From Meandrina meandrites (taxonomy: Eukaryota; Cnidaria; Anthozoa; Scleractinia; Meandrinidae): a stretch of 64,000 bases of DNA. This document shows positions 11,419 to 35,400 of this stretch, piece after piece (position 1 is the stretch's first letter; every line of letters starts with the position of its first letter). The notes below the pieces were generated by a model. It worked only from the letters and a program-made list of their open reading frames with translations. It was not told where the DNA came from and searched no databases. Location of the stretch: NCBI GenBank assembly GCA_963693305.1, contig OY855905.1, positions 43,759,395 through 43,823,394 on the forward strand. The letters run 5' to 3'. Both the position numbers and the translations under genes were made by a program.

Positions 11419-13789
11419 ATGAAATAAAATAAAATAAAATAAATCAACTAAGTATGTTTAACGAGGGTAACACATAAGAGTCTCGCGACTGACAAACCTG
11501 TGGCCCTCGAATTCCCGATCGAATTGGAATTTGGAAGTGTTGGTTTTTGTGGAGGGAGGAAAACCAGAGAACCCGGAGAAAAACCCTCGGAGCAGGGACG
11601 AGAACCAACAACAAACTCAACCCACATATGACGCCGGGTCCGGGAATCGAACCCGGGCCACATTGGTGGGAAGTGAGTGCTCTCACCACTGCGCCATCCC
11701 TGCTCCCCTACTATCCAACCAAATATCTGAAAGATAATTGTCAGCAAGACCAAAAATTATTGAGATACAAATAGAAATATCTGACAACTGCAATTCTTTT
11801 TACTTTAAAGGAATGCATCAGTGTAAAATATTAAGTGGGCTCTTTCCATGTTTAATTGTTAGGTAAACATATTATTCTGAGAAAGAAGAAAACTCCACCA
11901 ATCAGAGTGCTTGCAAGCGAAAGCAAAGACACAATGCCTTCTTGTGTGTGGTGTTTGTTGATGAAAAGGGACAAGAGACTTAGGGCAAATTACGAAGTTT
12001 CTTGTCATTTTTATCCTTTTGCAATCTGGAAATGAAACACTATTTCTTTTTGAAATAGCTGCTTGTTTTGCATGTGCAGAGAAATCAGTGATAATTTGTT
12101 AGCTAATCAGATTTGAGTGAAAGTCACAGCCATGAACCAGCCAAATGTGTAATGCTTTTGGTACTTAATAAAGGCATCACACCCTCTGGGAAAAAGAATG
12201 AAAAAGTGAAGGTGACGTTCAGACAGAATGTATCCTAGTTATACTTCATAAACAAAAGACCAGCCAATATAGAGCAGACTGATATATATTTATTGTATCA
12301 GATATGAATCGAGAGTCACCATGGTGACAATAAAAGATGCTTCTGAAAGTTACTGTTTTAAAGTATAATTTTCATACAGTAAAAAAAAATATTGTTAAAA
12401 GGAAAGATTTCGGTTTTCGTTACTTTTAAGGGACTCGCGCTATATAGGAAAACAACTGTCTAAATGCACGCGCAAAATGGGGCAATTAACTGTAAAAGTG
12501 ATGTACGCGCAAAATGACAAATTTATGAAAAAAACACATCACGTTTGTTCTTCAGTTTGCTTGCGGTTAGTTCCACTCCAGTTTGCTTGCGGTTAGTTCC
12601 ACTCCGGTTTACTTGCGGTTAGTTCCACTCCGGTTTGCTTGCGGTTAGCTTTTATTTGTTAGTAAGGGCAGCACTTTTTTAAAACACCATTTTGCGCGCG
12701 CATTTAGACAGTTGTTTTCCCTATATAGCGCAAGTCCCTTAACAAGATTTCTTTGTACCGTCCAATTTTTGAATAAGGGCTGCCCTCAAATAAGCACCAC
12801 ATTTGAGGCAGGAATAATTTGATAAGCATCCCGTGCTTATTTTATTTCTTCCTGCCTAATAATTCTTTTGTTCCTGCAGAGATCGAGTATAAGTGGTGTA
12901 TTTTTTGGTCAATGGTGATGATGTCAGAAGAGGAACAAAGGCCAATTGACATAATAATAACGACCCAACATAAAAAAAAAAATAGTGTGCAACACTATAA
13001 GTTTTCCCTGAAAAAAATTAACTAACCTATTTCAAGTTAGCTAAAATCATCATAAATGAATGTAACCTTACCTGGTGTTCATGGTTATTAGAGTTGACAT
13101 CCGCACCTTGAGCCAGCAGCAATTCACACATTTCTGTTTTGCCTTTGTATGCTGCACACATTAAAGGAGTCATTCCATGCTGAACAATTTAAAAAAAAAT
13201 AATTAGTAAATTAGTTATTAGGAAAAAAGTGAAAGCGATCAGGCAACTTAGGAGTAAAGTTAAATTCTTAGCTTTTGCTTTCTATTTACCCTTCCGCTAT
13301 ATTCGATATCTTCGCCGCTCAAGAAAATTCTATCACTCCCTGATTAAAAATATGCAACTGCATGTAGCTAAATAAGCTTGAAAAAGAAAAAAAAATGGTC
13401 ATTTTGGATATCTGTGTGGCCAAAAAGGACTAAGGCTTTTGAAGAACAGGATCAAGTTCTGCTGCTTCTCATGGAAAATGTTCCAGATATGTCATCACTG
13501 TAGAAAAAGCTGTGGGAGTAAACTTAGGTAAATACACTGCAGTTAGAAAATAATTCAAACGAAACAATGAGTCTGTACATGTACCTCGTCCAAGCAGTCA
13601 ACTCTGACATTGCCAGAACTTAAAAGCCTCAATGCCTCCTGATCATTGCCTAAAAAAGCCCAAAAATTAGAAAGAGGAATACCAAATCAATATTGTAATA
13701 TCCGTGAACCACAAAATAATTTCATTACCTTTGTTTATATGCAAAAACAATGATTTCTCGTTCTCTGACAGCTCGCCCAGTTTAGCCAT
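6073..13789 (-). CDS. ANKMY2: Ankyrin repeat and MYND domain-containing protein 2
   Basis: Twelve coding exons join in frame to 438 aa (human about 441): 13789-13729, 13649-13585, 13179-13072, 11050-11020, 10774-10676, 10436-10362, 9361-9276, 8752-8538, 7958-7823, 7287-7232, 6985-6913 and 6384-6073. All introns are GT-AG. Residues about 43-121 are ankyrin repeats ([36 protein letters not shown]). The MYND zinc finger uses C318, C321, C330, C333, C339, C343, H351 and C355. The tail is Lys/Glu-rich and probably coiled coil. Near-complete collinearity with vertebrate ANKMY2 supports orthology. In vertebrates the family binds FKBP38 and tunes Hedgehog signalling and ciliary adenylyl cyclase trafficking; applying that here is inference. 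Introns hold SINEs and a TTAA-flanked element. The start codon lies 111 bp from the divergent PRMT3 start. Confidence 0.96.
6562..6875 (+). mobile_element. tRNA-derived SINE in the last ANKMY2 intron
   Basis: A polymerase III box A-like motif (TAGCGCAGTGGT) is followed about 35 nt later by a box B-like motif (GGTTCGATTTA), the head of a tRNA-derived SINE. The body resembles the element at 11343-11718 on the opposite strand, for example in the TTTTTTTCCGGGTTCT block and the AATTC block that follows. The ends are approximate and no target-site duplication was recognised. Confidence 0.65.
7090..7165. repeat. T-rich (TTTTA)n low-complexity tract
   Basis: Runs of TTTTA/TTTTTA in an ANKMY2 intron. 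A nearby purine run lies at 7336-7376 and a poly-G run at about 7585-7600. No coding signal is seen here. Confidence 0.7.
9903..10241 (-). mobile_element. tRNA-derived SINE with 11-bp target-site duplication
   Basis: On the minus strand this element begins with a tRNA-like head and is of the same family as 19039-19325 (shared blocks AAATTTACTG, ATGGACTAG, ATCCCATC and TAGTCGCTTCAT-like). It is flanked by a perfect CAACTTTCCAA direct repeat at 9892-9902 and 10242-10252, marking the insertion ends. It sits in ANKMY2 intron 7. Confidence 0.75.
11343..11718 (-). mobile_element. tRNA-derived SINE with (ATTT)n tail
   Basis: Minus-strand element with box A-like TGGCGCAGTGGTGAG and box B GGGTTCGATTCCC near 11630-11710. 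It ends in an (ATTT)n/(ATTTT)n tail at 11343-11445. The layout of head, body and A/T-rich tail is typical of a SINE. It sits in ANKMY2 intron 3. Confidence 0.75.
12430..12738. mobile_element. TTAA-flanked MITE with internal 25-bp tandem repeats
   Basis: Terminal inverted repeats of about 50 bp (GGGACTCGCGCTATATAGG at the left, its near complement at the right) are bounded on both sides by TTAA (12426-12429 and 12739-12742), as expected for a piggyBac-type insertion. The centre holds about four copies of a unit containing GCTTGCGGTTAGTTCCACTC. There is no transposase ORF. It is in ANKMY2 intron 3. Confidence 0.75.
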
Positions 13790-13900
13790 TTTGTGATGCT
13801 TTTGTCAATTTGAGTCGATGTATCTGTCATGTATGCAACATCCGAAAGTCCTGACCTTTGAAATTCGCTGGCCGCACAAAACGGCGACTCAGTTATCAAG
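13790..13900. promoter_or_regulatory. Probable bidirectional promoter of ANKMY2 and PRMT3
   Basis: Only 111 bp separate the two divergent start codons. The PRMT3 start lies inside CAAGATGGCGGAC, which fits the YY1 activating element consensus around a translation start. The ANKMY2 start lies in AAAATGGCT, a weaker version of the same core on the other strand. No TATA box is evident. Shared control is inferred from spacing and motif only. Confidence 0.65.
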
Positions 13901-25020
<11,120 letters not shown>

Positions 25021-25022
<2 letters not shown>

Positions 25023-25026
25023 TAAA
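25021..25026 (+). terminator. Poly(A) hexamer overlapping the PRMT3 stop codon
   Basis: AATAAA begins inside the PRMT3 TAA stop (25020-25022). It may not be the used site because it leaves almost no 3' UTR, but no other plus-strand AATAAA was noticed in the following 230 bp. Confidence 0.35.
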
Positions 25027-25061
25027 ATTTGAATGAGTATCCATGCGTTGATCTTTTCCTT

Positions 25062-25067
25062 TTTATT
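25062..25067 (-). terminator. Candidate poly(A) signal of the WSC gene
   Basis: AATAAA on the minus strand, about 190 nt downstream of the TAG stop at 25257-25259. It falls only about 40 bp past the stop codon of the convergent PRMT3 gene, so the two 3' ends probably abut or overlap. Confidence 0.5.
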
Positions 25068-25256
25068 GAGAGTTCATGTTTCAATCATGCCTGCATCTAG
25101 CAGGCAAAGTACATGTATGTAGATTTCCGTTTTGGTGTTGCTGCTGCAGTGTGCATGCGTCCAGACTGTTTATCACTTTAATCCGTATCACACGAAAGAA
25201 ACAACACCAAGGCGAAGATGTCCTTCTTTACATATCTACAATCGTGATGTAGTATT

Positions 25257-28200
25257 CTAGTTGATATTATCTTTCAGTGGCCTGTTGTGCCTCCATATTA
25301 GATCATTCCTGGAACCACTATCATCAAATTTGTACTCGTCACTGCCTTCATCGTCGCCACTGTTTTCTTTAGACTTATTGGCAGTCTTTTTCTTAGAGTT
25401 CACTTTATGTTTCTTCACAGAAGAATTTTTCTTTGGCTTCGTTTCAGGTTCCATAACCTCTTTCCAGTTTGCTTTCACGTTAATCTGGCCATTCCATTTG
25501 GCCTCGACGTGTAGAACTTTGTGTGGGATTCGTGGGTGTTTAAGAATTAACGTCTTGGTACCTGTTTGTGGATGCGTAATCTTTTTCTTAGCAGGTTTTA
25601 TTTCTTTTTGAGCAAGCGTCTTATTTGTAGTTGGAAGGCTTGCATTCTCTAGATCTGTATTCTTAATTTCTTTTTCAACGGGCGTGTTGTTTGAAGGTGT
25701 CTCATGTGTTTCAAACACTTCGTCAACATCTTCTGACGATACTGCAGGATTGACGTTTGGCGGAACCACGTCCAAAGCTGTTTGATTTTCTTGATTCGTA
25801 ACATGTTTTGTTTCAGTTTTTATGGCCTTGGCGTGGCTCTTTTCTTTTTCCTGGGAGTAGGAGACAATGTCTTCATCAGTGCTTCCTGTTTCATTAAGAC
25901 GCGTTTTGTTCCTTGATGAAAAGGTTTTTGTCTTAGGAAGTTTCTTTTTCTTGTCTTTGCTCTCTGTTACTATAAAATGCACGAACGTTCGCTTATTGGA
26001 TTGCACGTCTGACATTAAATCCTTGCGTTGTCCCTGGAGTTGTTTGCTTACATTTTGTTGGCCGTGTACTGGCTTACTCTTCGTTCTGTAATGCTTTCGT
26101 TTGTCGGCTATTGGAATAAACGATGGTAGGCTAGGAATTTTGTTTCCATCTACGGGTTGAACTTTGGGAACAACCTGTGTTGCGTATCTCATTGATCCTT
26201 GAGTTTCACTGCTATTAGTGTTGTTTTGTGGCTGTGATTGAGCCAACTTTTTTTCTTTTGTTGATCCCAAAGACATGACATTGGGATCTTTTCTCTCTGA
26301 AACACTTTTTTCCGAAGTATCTTTTTGCGGTGCTTTCGCCGAGACACTATTTGCACTTGAACTGAAAGGTTTAGCGTCATCTTCCAGGACGACATCTTCG
26401 TGTTTGTTTCTTACTTTTGGAGCACTGCTATTTCCTTTTTTGCTCCAGTTCCTATAGTTTGAGCTCTTGACCTGTACCCTTTTGAAACCTGAATCTTTCC
26501 CACTTGCCAACTTTGTGCTTGCTAAATGTACCTCCAAACTTTTCTCGGCATTCAGGGGCTTCATGTCGCTAAGTTTGGTTCTGTTCATGTCGTGGGCAAT
26601 GATTTTGTTGGCAATCTTTTTGACAATTTCTGGAGTGAGGTCTTCAAGAATCTTTCTCAACTCTTTATAACTAAGAGTTGGTTTCATTTTTAAGATCTTG
26701 TTGTTTCTTAATTTGTGTGGTTGACGCCATCTTGACAGCGTTTGAAGTATCTTTGTTAGTTTTCCGTAATCTTGTATCGCCAATGGTTTTCCTTTTTCTT
26801 GATCGTCTTTGTGTTTTAATTGCGTGGTTTTTTTCGGTTTGTTCTTCATAGATTTGTCTTTACTTTTGGACACTTTAGGCCTGGTATTTAGTAAAAAAAC
26901 CTTTTGAAGGGATAAAGGTTTTTTCAGGCTTAAAGGTCTCGGTGTGTGTTGAGGTTGTTCATTTGCATGGTAACTTACTGGGGTGTTCTTGGTGAAGGTT
27001 ATTGGTTGGGCCCCTGCATCTGCTAAAGAAAAAGCAAAAGAATATGTCAAAGGGGTAAATAAGAGAGAGAATACCATAATACCAATTCTTCAGACCCATT
27101 TCCATTTTGCTAAAAATCTCCAAATTCTTCATAGGTTGGACATATGCGTAGTCTAGTTCGAACGTTCTATTTGTTATATACTTATTTTTTTTTATCATGC
27201 TTTCAAAATTGTTGTCAATGAAAAAAGGAAAAGAAGTAACCGGATACAAAGTCGGTCATTTAGGACTTCAATTTCTTATAAGTCGCCATTCTGACATATG
27301 ACATCACCGGGCTGCTATCATATTAGAAAACAATAAATCGATCTTGTCCCCAGAACCCGTTTCTATTCAGTTGGTATGACCAAGAGCGCGGACTCTGACC
27401 AAATCCGATTTGAAAGTCCGCGATTGACGGACATACGGTCGTTTACGCTCAAAGCTGATTCATGACCTTCATGCGCGTGCTAAAATATTTGTACTTGGCA
27501 AGAGTCGGCGTTTGTTGGTTCTGACCGGAAGAAAGGCGGGCTCCGAGGACGTGACTGACAAGTGCTAAAAACGGGGCAACGGTGTGATGTCAAAATCCAG
27601 AATAAAAGAAATCACTTTATTTAGGTTTCTGAGTATTTTAGATTACGCGTGTAAAGAATGACACGCCGATACTCCTGGCCAGTATTTTCCCAAAAGAATT
27701 TAATTTAAAAAATTATAAGATAAAAGTTCTGAAAATTATTTATATTTTTGGTTTTATATGAAAACAGTTTCCTGCATTTTCCAGCACCTTTGTAACAATT
27801 ATGGTATCAAACAGGTACCTACAGGGACCGCGGACACCTTTTGAAGTGGTAGGGCTAAAAAATCTGACCAAGACACACAAGCATTTGGGGTCACTGTTCT
27901 GTCATTTATCTTGCATTTGCGCGCGATCATATTTACAAACCCAATAAATATTACATAGCCATCCCCACTTAGTTTGCTACTTTTTTGAAGTTGCCAAAGT
28001 TTCTCTTGCGGTTCTTCCGCGCAGCTGTGCCGAGCCTTTCACTTCGTGAAGCGCATAAATTATGCAAAAGTAGAAGCGTTTTGTTACTTCAAGTGGTAAA
28101 ATTCATACATTATCCCTAGCATCTGGAGCCCTAAAAATCAGTCCAAGCAAAAAAGTGGTAGGGCTATAGCCGTACCAGCCCCTCCCCCACAACGGTCCCT

Positions 28201-29403
28201 GACCTAGTCACTGGTGAACAAGTTATGATTATTTTCTTGACATTACAGTTTACCATAGCAACGGTATAACCTGTAAAAACACCCTTAATTTTAGCTTTGA
28301 GTGGCTATAACTCAAAAAACAAGTTCGGTGACCCCCAGTTTTTAATCAACAGGATTTTAAAAAAATCTGCACATGGGGTTCAGAGCCACCTTAAATTTAA
28401 AAACAAACCGAAGTCGTTTTTGAGTAACAGTTATTAACAGTTAAAGCCAAAGTTAAGGGTGTATTTACAGGGCTCGCGCAGAGGGAGGGGCTGGGGGGGC
28501 TTTAGCCCCCCCACTTTTTTACAGTAAAAAGAAAATAATAATAAGAACTTAAGTAAATAAGCAAGTAAAGAAAGAAATAGAGGAAAAAATTATTATGATT
28601 ATTATTATTGAACGGGCAATTACTAAAAGTATTTCATTTGAACGCCTTTCCAGAAGCTGGTGATAAATTTTGTTTTTGAGTTCCATTTTGGTTTTCCATT
28701 TTGATTAAAATCATGTATCGAGTGCATCTGGTGAATGATCATTCAGTTTCCACTGCCTGAAGAATAAACATTTTGCCGCCCAACAATGACGCAAGGGAGA
28801 TTTAGTAACTTGACAATGATAAGTAGTCGTGAAGAATAATTTTTAACATCACTAACGAATTTGCAGATTGTGGCAATAACAGAAAGAGAAGTTTTGGCAC
28901 CGTTTACAACGTTAAGCTGAAGTATAGCAAAAATCGTCAGATTCCTGGTTTGTAAACGCTAATGGCAGTAGTACTGATTTGGAGTAAACTAAATTGCTTC
29001 AAGCAGGATTTGATAGTAAATCTATAGGTCTGGTTCTAAATGTTTAGTATGCTTATACTGTAAAAGCATTACAATAATGTAGCTAGGCCGATAAGTACTA
29101 TGTGAAAAAGTAACTTTGCAAGACACCAACACGACCAGAACGATAAAGTAGGGTTACAATCGCGGACAGCCATTCCGTCGTTTTTGGGACTTATCAGCGT
29201 GGTGTAGCAAATCTAAATAATGCCAGCTCGAAGGCCAGCGCAAACAAATTGCAACCGTTGCTGTATCAAGTTGTAAAAACATTGCGCTTTAACACACTGT
29301 TTGTTAATATTAAATCCACCTTCCGATATTTGAGAGTACCTAAAACCCTAATTTTCATTTTAAAACCCATAATTATTAATTTTCCCAGGGTAGCATGCCT
29401 CTG

Positions 29404-29434
<31 letters not shown>

Positions 29435-32400
29435 GTCTGGCTCACGCTTGAGCCCCCCCACTCAAAATCTTGCTGCGCGGGCCCTGATTTAGGGCGTGTA
29501 TTTTATCTATGGTAAAGTATTGTGTCTTAAAAATGATAACGTGTTAAACAATAATTGGGCATTTGTTTGACACCACGATTGTAGCTTGAACTGATAAAGA
29601 GTGGTTATAATGACCCGTCAAAATCTAAGTCTTAGAAAGAGCTGTAAACTGACGTAAGCCACCTTAATCCACGCTTGCTTCAGCAGTGAAGTAATTCCAA
29701 AAAAATCAAGCTTTTCTTAACAAATTGTACTAGACGAGCTGGCCAAAGCCAAGAATATCCCGGCTGCCCTCAGCCGAGCCAAGTCAGGTCAACTGCGAAA
29801 AGAGTCGTGCAAATATTCATTTAACAACTTACTTGGTGGCGCCTCGTACGGAATTGCCTGGCCAACGCCTGACAAGAAAGCGTTCAACACGTGTTAATAG
29901 TAATAATAACATATTAGATTTAGCTAGACCTAAAACCAGAGCTCCATTTATACATTTTTTTCATGTTCTTAATAATTTGTGAAAATACTCTCATTGAAAA
30001 TAATGCCATTGAAGTTAAATACGCCTGGCGTACGCAACTACTCAAGAAAGATACCATAACCGAAATAAATTACTCCAAAAAAACTCCAATCGCAGAAAAA
30101 GAAAGAAATAGTAATACTATGAAATGATGAGCAGGTGACACACAATGCTTAACATTTTCTCAAAAACAATCGTCGCTTCTCAGCAAAAGCGAAAGAACAA
30201 ACAAACGAATCAAAATTTCTAATCTTACCGGTGTAGTACAAAGAGTTCATCATCACTCCACCACAGATTTCCTTGTAGTTTCCAGTGCAACGCATTGTAC
30301 ATTGGTCATTTTGGAGCCTGCCGTACTTGCTGTACGTCGTACCGCAAAAACATTGCGTGGAGGACTGGAGACCAGCTATGGAGAAGCCAGATTCACCACA
30401 CTTTGAGACGCAGCCTTCTACGGTCAGCGGCCTTACTTGAACTGCTGTAGGAAGGTCACGTGACTCTGAATCCTGATAGCAACCCAAGAATCTGGGTGCA
30501 GCTAAAGCTAAGACATCAGAATACGCTTTGTTTAAGCTTGGGCTATATTCATACATCTTATTAACCAAACTTCAGGGCTGTACAGGGAAAATATCGACCC
30601 GAGGTCTTAACAGAACGGATCGACTGCGGTGAGGCTCGTACAGAAAAGACCGAGGACGGATATTCATTCAGTATGGTCCCGAGCAAGCTTCGTTCGTAAT
30701 AAGAAATTTATAACACGATTGAATTTTTTTTTTCGATTTAAGCGCAAAACGATAAAAATAGGCATTCTTTGAGGGAACACTGGCTGTTTCTAAAGAGGGC
30801 TTTTCCTGCGCGAGTCAAGTTTATTTTATACTTTACATTGCACAAATTTTTATGTTGCTCGGGATCGCGTGGGATTGTTCAAGACATACCCGGTCCGATA
30901 CTTACCGGCAGTGTAGCAATCTGATTGGTCGATCTTAGGTTTTAACCCTCCTCGGACTTCCTTAGTCGTGTAATAAACATGCATATGACAACACGACGCT
31001 ATCTCTCACCAAACCTACTTTTAAACTTGGTTAGCAACCTCTTATGTGAAACGCTAATTATTTGGAAATGTTCGTTCCTTTTCACAGCCGTACCTAATTT
31101 GGACGTTCCAGTGACTTCTTTGAATAGCGTCCAACTGACTTTTTTTAACATACCTTGACGGAAAGAAAGCATGCACTTCTTACAACATGCACTTATGAGC
31201 TAAGGATGTTTTACGTTTTCCTTTAAGCTAATTTAGCACTTGACCACGCATTAGCTACGGGGTTAGTACAGGGTTACTGAATTAAGAAAAAAAGTATAAA
31301 AACAGGAGGGTAAACTTAACTTTGACTCCCGTTGGGCGCTCGGAGAATTCTTTTTCCGAGTAATTTCGTTTCTCAGGGAACTTACTGTCTTGTCTACTTG
31401 TTTATTTGTCTGTTAATATGAAAAACAGTTGTCCCTGGTAGGAGGGTCACCCTTAATTCATACTTAGCCATACCGGGCTAAAGAATGCTTCATCCATAGC
31501 AGGGAACCGTTTACACGAGGCGAGACAACTTGTTTTGTAAATAGACACTTTGGCCATTGTTTCTTCGACAGCACACCAGTGTCAGGTCGGGACTTATCTA
31601 TCATACGCGAAACCGGCCGGGCCATTTTTGGCTTGGTCGTTTTTCGTACAAACGTTCAGTGGCTTGGTTGAGAGCGCAGTCCTCCCACAAGGGACAACTT
31701 TTCTCATGTAAATAAGCCCTAAAATGTCCGATGATGCGATGGAGCTTCCAAGACCCTGTTGAAAGGCTTAAAAGGCTTGAAGTATAACTTCCTTACAATA
31801 GCCCATACTGAGACTGTCTTGAACCCTTGTGATTCCCACACAAGTTTAGTCGGGGTCATGTGTGGATTTTACAACTAAAATTCCAGCCCGACAAAACTGT
31901 GGTACAAGGGCTTGAGTCTCAATCCGACATTTCCCATGTATTTTGTCATTTCCCTTCCGTCATGTTATCATAAAACGTAAGAAATATCTCCTTTCATGTT
32001 ACGATGAACAAATTCCCACCCCTTGCAAGTTTAGGGATATCATAGAGAATTCCACGAACGATTTAAAATGGCGTCTCCCGTTTTCAAATATAGGTATCAG
32101 TTGCGGAGATATTTAAAAAAACTTGTAAAAATTGCCAAAAATTTATAAAATATGTTAATTAGGGAACTGATGACGTTATAAACTCAACAGAATTTTATGT
32201 CAAGTAAAAATAGAACAATTATCTACAGAGACCATTAAAACTTGGTAGACTGATACTTCTACAGGCGACACACGGCGAATTGGTTGAGATATCTGGTTGA
32301 GTGTATGACGTCATCACTTCGCTAATTTCCGTATTATCTAAAAAACTTGAATATCTCTGGAAAGAAAAGATATTTGAAAACAGTCAACAGCATTTTTCTT

Positions 32401-35400
32401 CTTATAGAAACTACTTGTTAATGTTTTAAAACGGCTTAGATAGGACAGATGCGAATTCCATCATAGGCATTTTAAAGTACTTACTCATTAACTTAGCTTT
32501 TTCCAGGGGAGAGGGCCTGGGAGCAGGTCTCCTCTGATAAACACTTTGATAAGCTAGGATGGAATATAAAAATTAACAAAGAGAGTCAAGACGATCAACA
32601 ACATAGCTATTACAAAGATTATGAAACATCATAATCTAATTTATGTGGCGTCAACAATCATGTTAGAGAACAATTGAAGCATGTGCTAGTCAGGCCGAGT
32701 GCCAGTTAACAAACTATTTAAAGTCGTATTGTCTAGATCTCGACTACTGTACACATTATGAAAAGCTTGTTTCTTTGAAATAGAATTCCTTCGTTTAAGA
32801 ACACTATCGAACAAACCTAAAATGTTTCAAAGTGTACGTTGTTTTTTTTTTAAATTTTATGGACTTGCTAAAAAAACTCCATGTCGATAGAGAGGTATTA
32901 TCATCACCATTATCATTATCATTATCATCATGAAGAAAGTCAATTAATGTTCTATAAATTAATGCTTGCTCTTGAGAGATTTTGGAGAAATAATCGCAAT
33001 TTTTGAATTCTGTTGTCACGAGCGCTGTGTAAAGCAAAAATCTGAGTCCCAGACGGAAATTGACAATGATAACATTAAAAGATTCCCATTGGAGACTCAA
33101 ATTTTTTCGTTGTCACACGCTCGTGAATTTCTCAATGACCAATTTTTTTAAAGTACTTCTAGATTTCAATTGTGAATACTTACCATTGTATGGTCTATTT
33201 GCAGCGCTATTTGGAAAATTGTAATTCCTAAACTTGTAGTTGTTGTAGTTGTAATTGTAGGGCCAGCGGTTGGCTTGACTCCCGTAAGTACCATATATAC
33301 TTGACTGGGAATTTGTAGCTAAGGTGAATACGAAAAAAAAAATATTAAAAAATCTGATAACATTAAATTACATGTGGGCCTTGGCAAGGATCTATCGAGA
33401 CATTAAGGGAATCAGGACAAAACCTTAACGGAACAATTTTCCAATACTTGTCAAGAAAGCCTGTTTTAATTCTTTATGATGAATTTATGTTATTTTATTT
33501 ACTTTTTAATGTTTTATTGTAATTTTGAATTTTTATCCTTGTAAATTATTATTATTATTATTATTATTATTATTTAAGGAAATGTAAAAGCTTAATATAT
33601 GTGAAACTAACCTCCTACTTGGTAGTTATATCTCGAAGAATGTTGCTGTTGTCTGTTGTAGTTTGCTGTGTCTGTGAGAACGAAAGTGTCCCGTTAATCT
33701 TGAGACACTGCTATACATGTGCTCAAAGAAATGTTCCTGACTGAATTATATACTTACATGGTTTTGCTCCATAATAGCGTTGATAATTCTGATATCTATT
33801 TGTTGGGTAGACCGGTTTAACTGGAGAACACAAAATATGTATGAGAAAACATTTAAATGCTGCAGGAATCACAAACGCTCGTGTCTCACAATACAGTTCC
33901 TGAATAAATTGAATTGAATGCTCCTGAAATTATACTTTACATATTTTGTTGATCTAAACATGCTAGAAGGAAATAATTAATGTTATATACGCTAATATTC
34001 CCTTTTTTAAGTTGTATATTACAATTATTTATTGAAGTGGAAAACCTTAAATTCAATGACAATGTTTGTCGTATTAAAGAAACTAATAGATTTAATTTCA
34101 CTTAAAAAAATAATTTAAAGGATTATAAAAGTTTAAAGTTAGAAACGGACTACAGTAGCTGATTGGGGCTAATTTTTAACAAATAAAAATGCTCTTTTAG
34201 TCAGCATTACGACGTTTTCCTACTTCTTTCAGGAAACACGAAGGGTGTACAACATATAACTTTCTTTTAGGAAATCACAACAGTGAGAGTGCTGCATTTT
34301 ACCCTGGTACGTTGAGGGATAGCTTCTCAATCCACTTATTCGCTGTTGTTGGTATGGTGTTACGTTAGTATTTCCTGTCGGTGCAGAAGACAAATCAAAA
34401 TTAAATGGCACAGAGGTTTATCACAATAAGCGCTATAATCTTAGCTATAATCTGCTCTCAGTGTATCCTCGCTAGATAGTGTAATGTGAACTGACAAACT
34501 GCTGCGACTAGAAGTATTGCTTCTTTATTTGAGTAGAAATTTTATCTATCTTCATTATGGTAATAAAAGCTGATGATTTATCGACCTGTTGCAGAGAATT
34601 ACAAAACATGTTACAGCACAATATTTTTGTACCCATACCTTTCCATGGGGTGGAGTAGGCTTGGTACCAGAGTGCGCCACGGGTTGATCCAGGCATATGC
34701 CGTGGAGGGTATTTTGATCGAGCTACGAGTAGAGAGAACACTGGTCATTTTACAGGTTCAAAAAGCGCTTAAAAGATCGTCTTTCGACGTTAATTTCAGT
34801 TACTTTTTTCAAAACCGTATTAAAACCATTTTAATCTTTTATGTTGAAGTTAATAGCAAGAACACTTTCTATTTAAAAAAAATAAAATGAATAAATCGAC
34901 CATGTTTATGCACGTAGGCCATTTTCCAGGCTTTCTATTTCTGGTCTAACGTTTACTTCCACATATCAGAACGTAATAAAGACAAACTTCTGGAAATACA
35001 TTTTTAAATGATAGCTAACCTTTCTTCACGCTGCTCCATAACCAAAGAAAAGAAAACAGCGAGGATAATTTCCGGATTTCTCAACAAGATTACTCTTATT
35101 CCAGGACGGTCATGCAGCAGTTTAGGCATTCTATCATACCCACGGTTGAGAGTCGTGGCCGCAGTGGCTGGCCATAGTGTATTTTCACGTCTTATAACCA
35201 TCATGGTTCATTTCCAACCATGGTCAAAAAATAATTTCAACCCTCATAATGTGAAAGGTACCAGACTCAAAGCTAGTACTTGAAATTCGCATTAAGCACG
35301 AGAAGCTAACTTACGATTTCACTTGATTGAACTGAAAAACCTGACATATTTAGTGCTATTGGTTGCATGTTGCATAAATTTTGGAGACCAAAACTCCGAC

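Noticed and set aside
32485..32533. Shorter version of WSC-gene exon 8 using the acceptor at 32534
   Set aside because: With the incoming phase 1 it hits a TAA stop; the acceptor giving 32553 as the exon edge keeps the frame and the phase-1 pattern.
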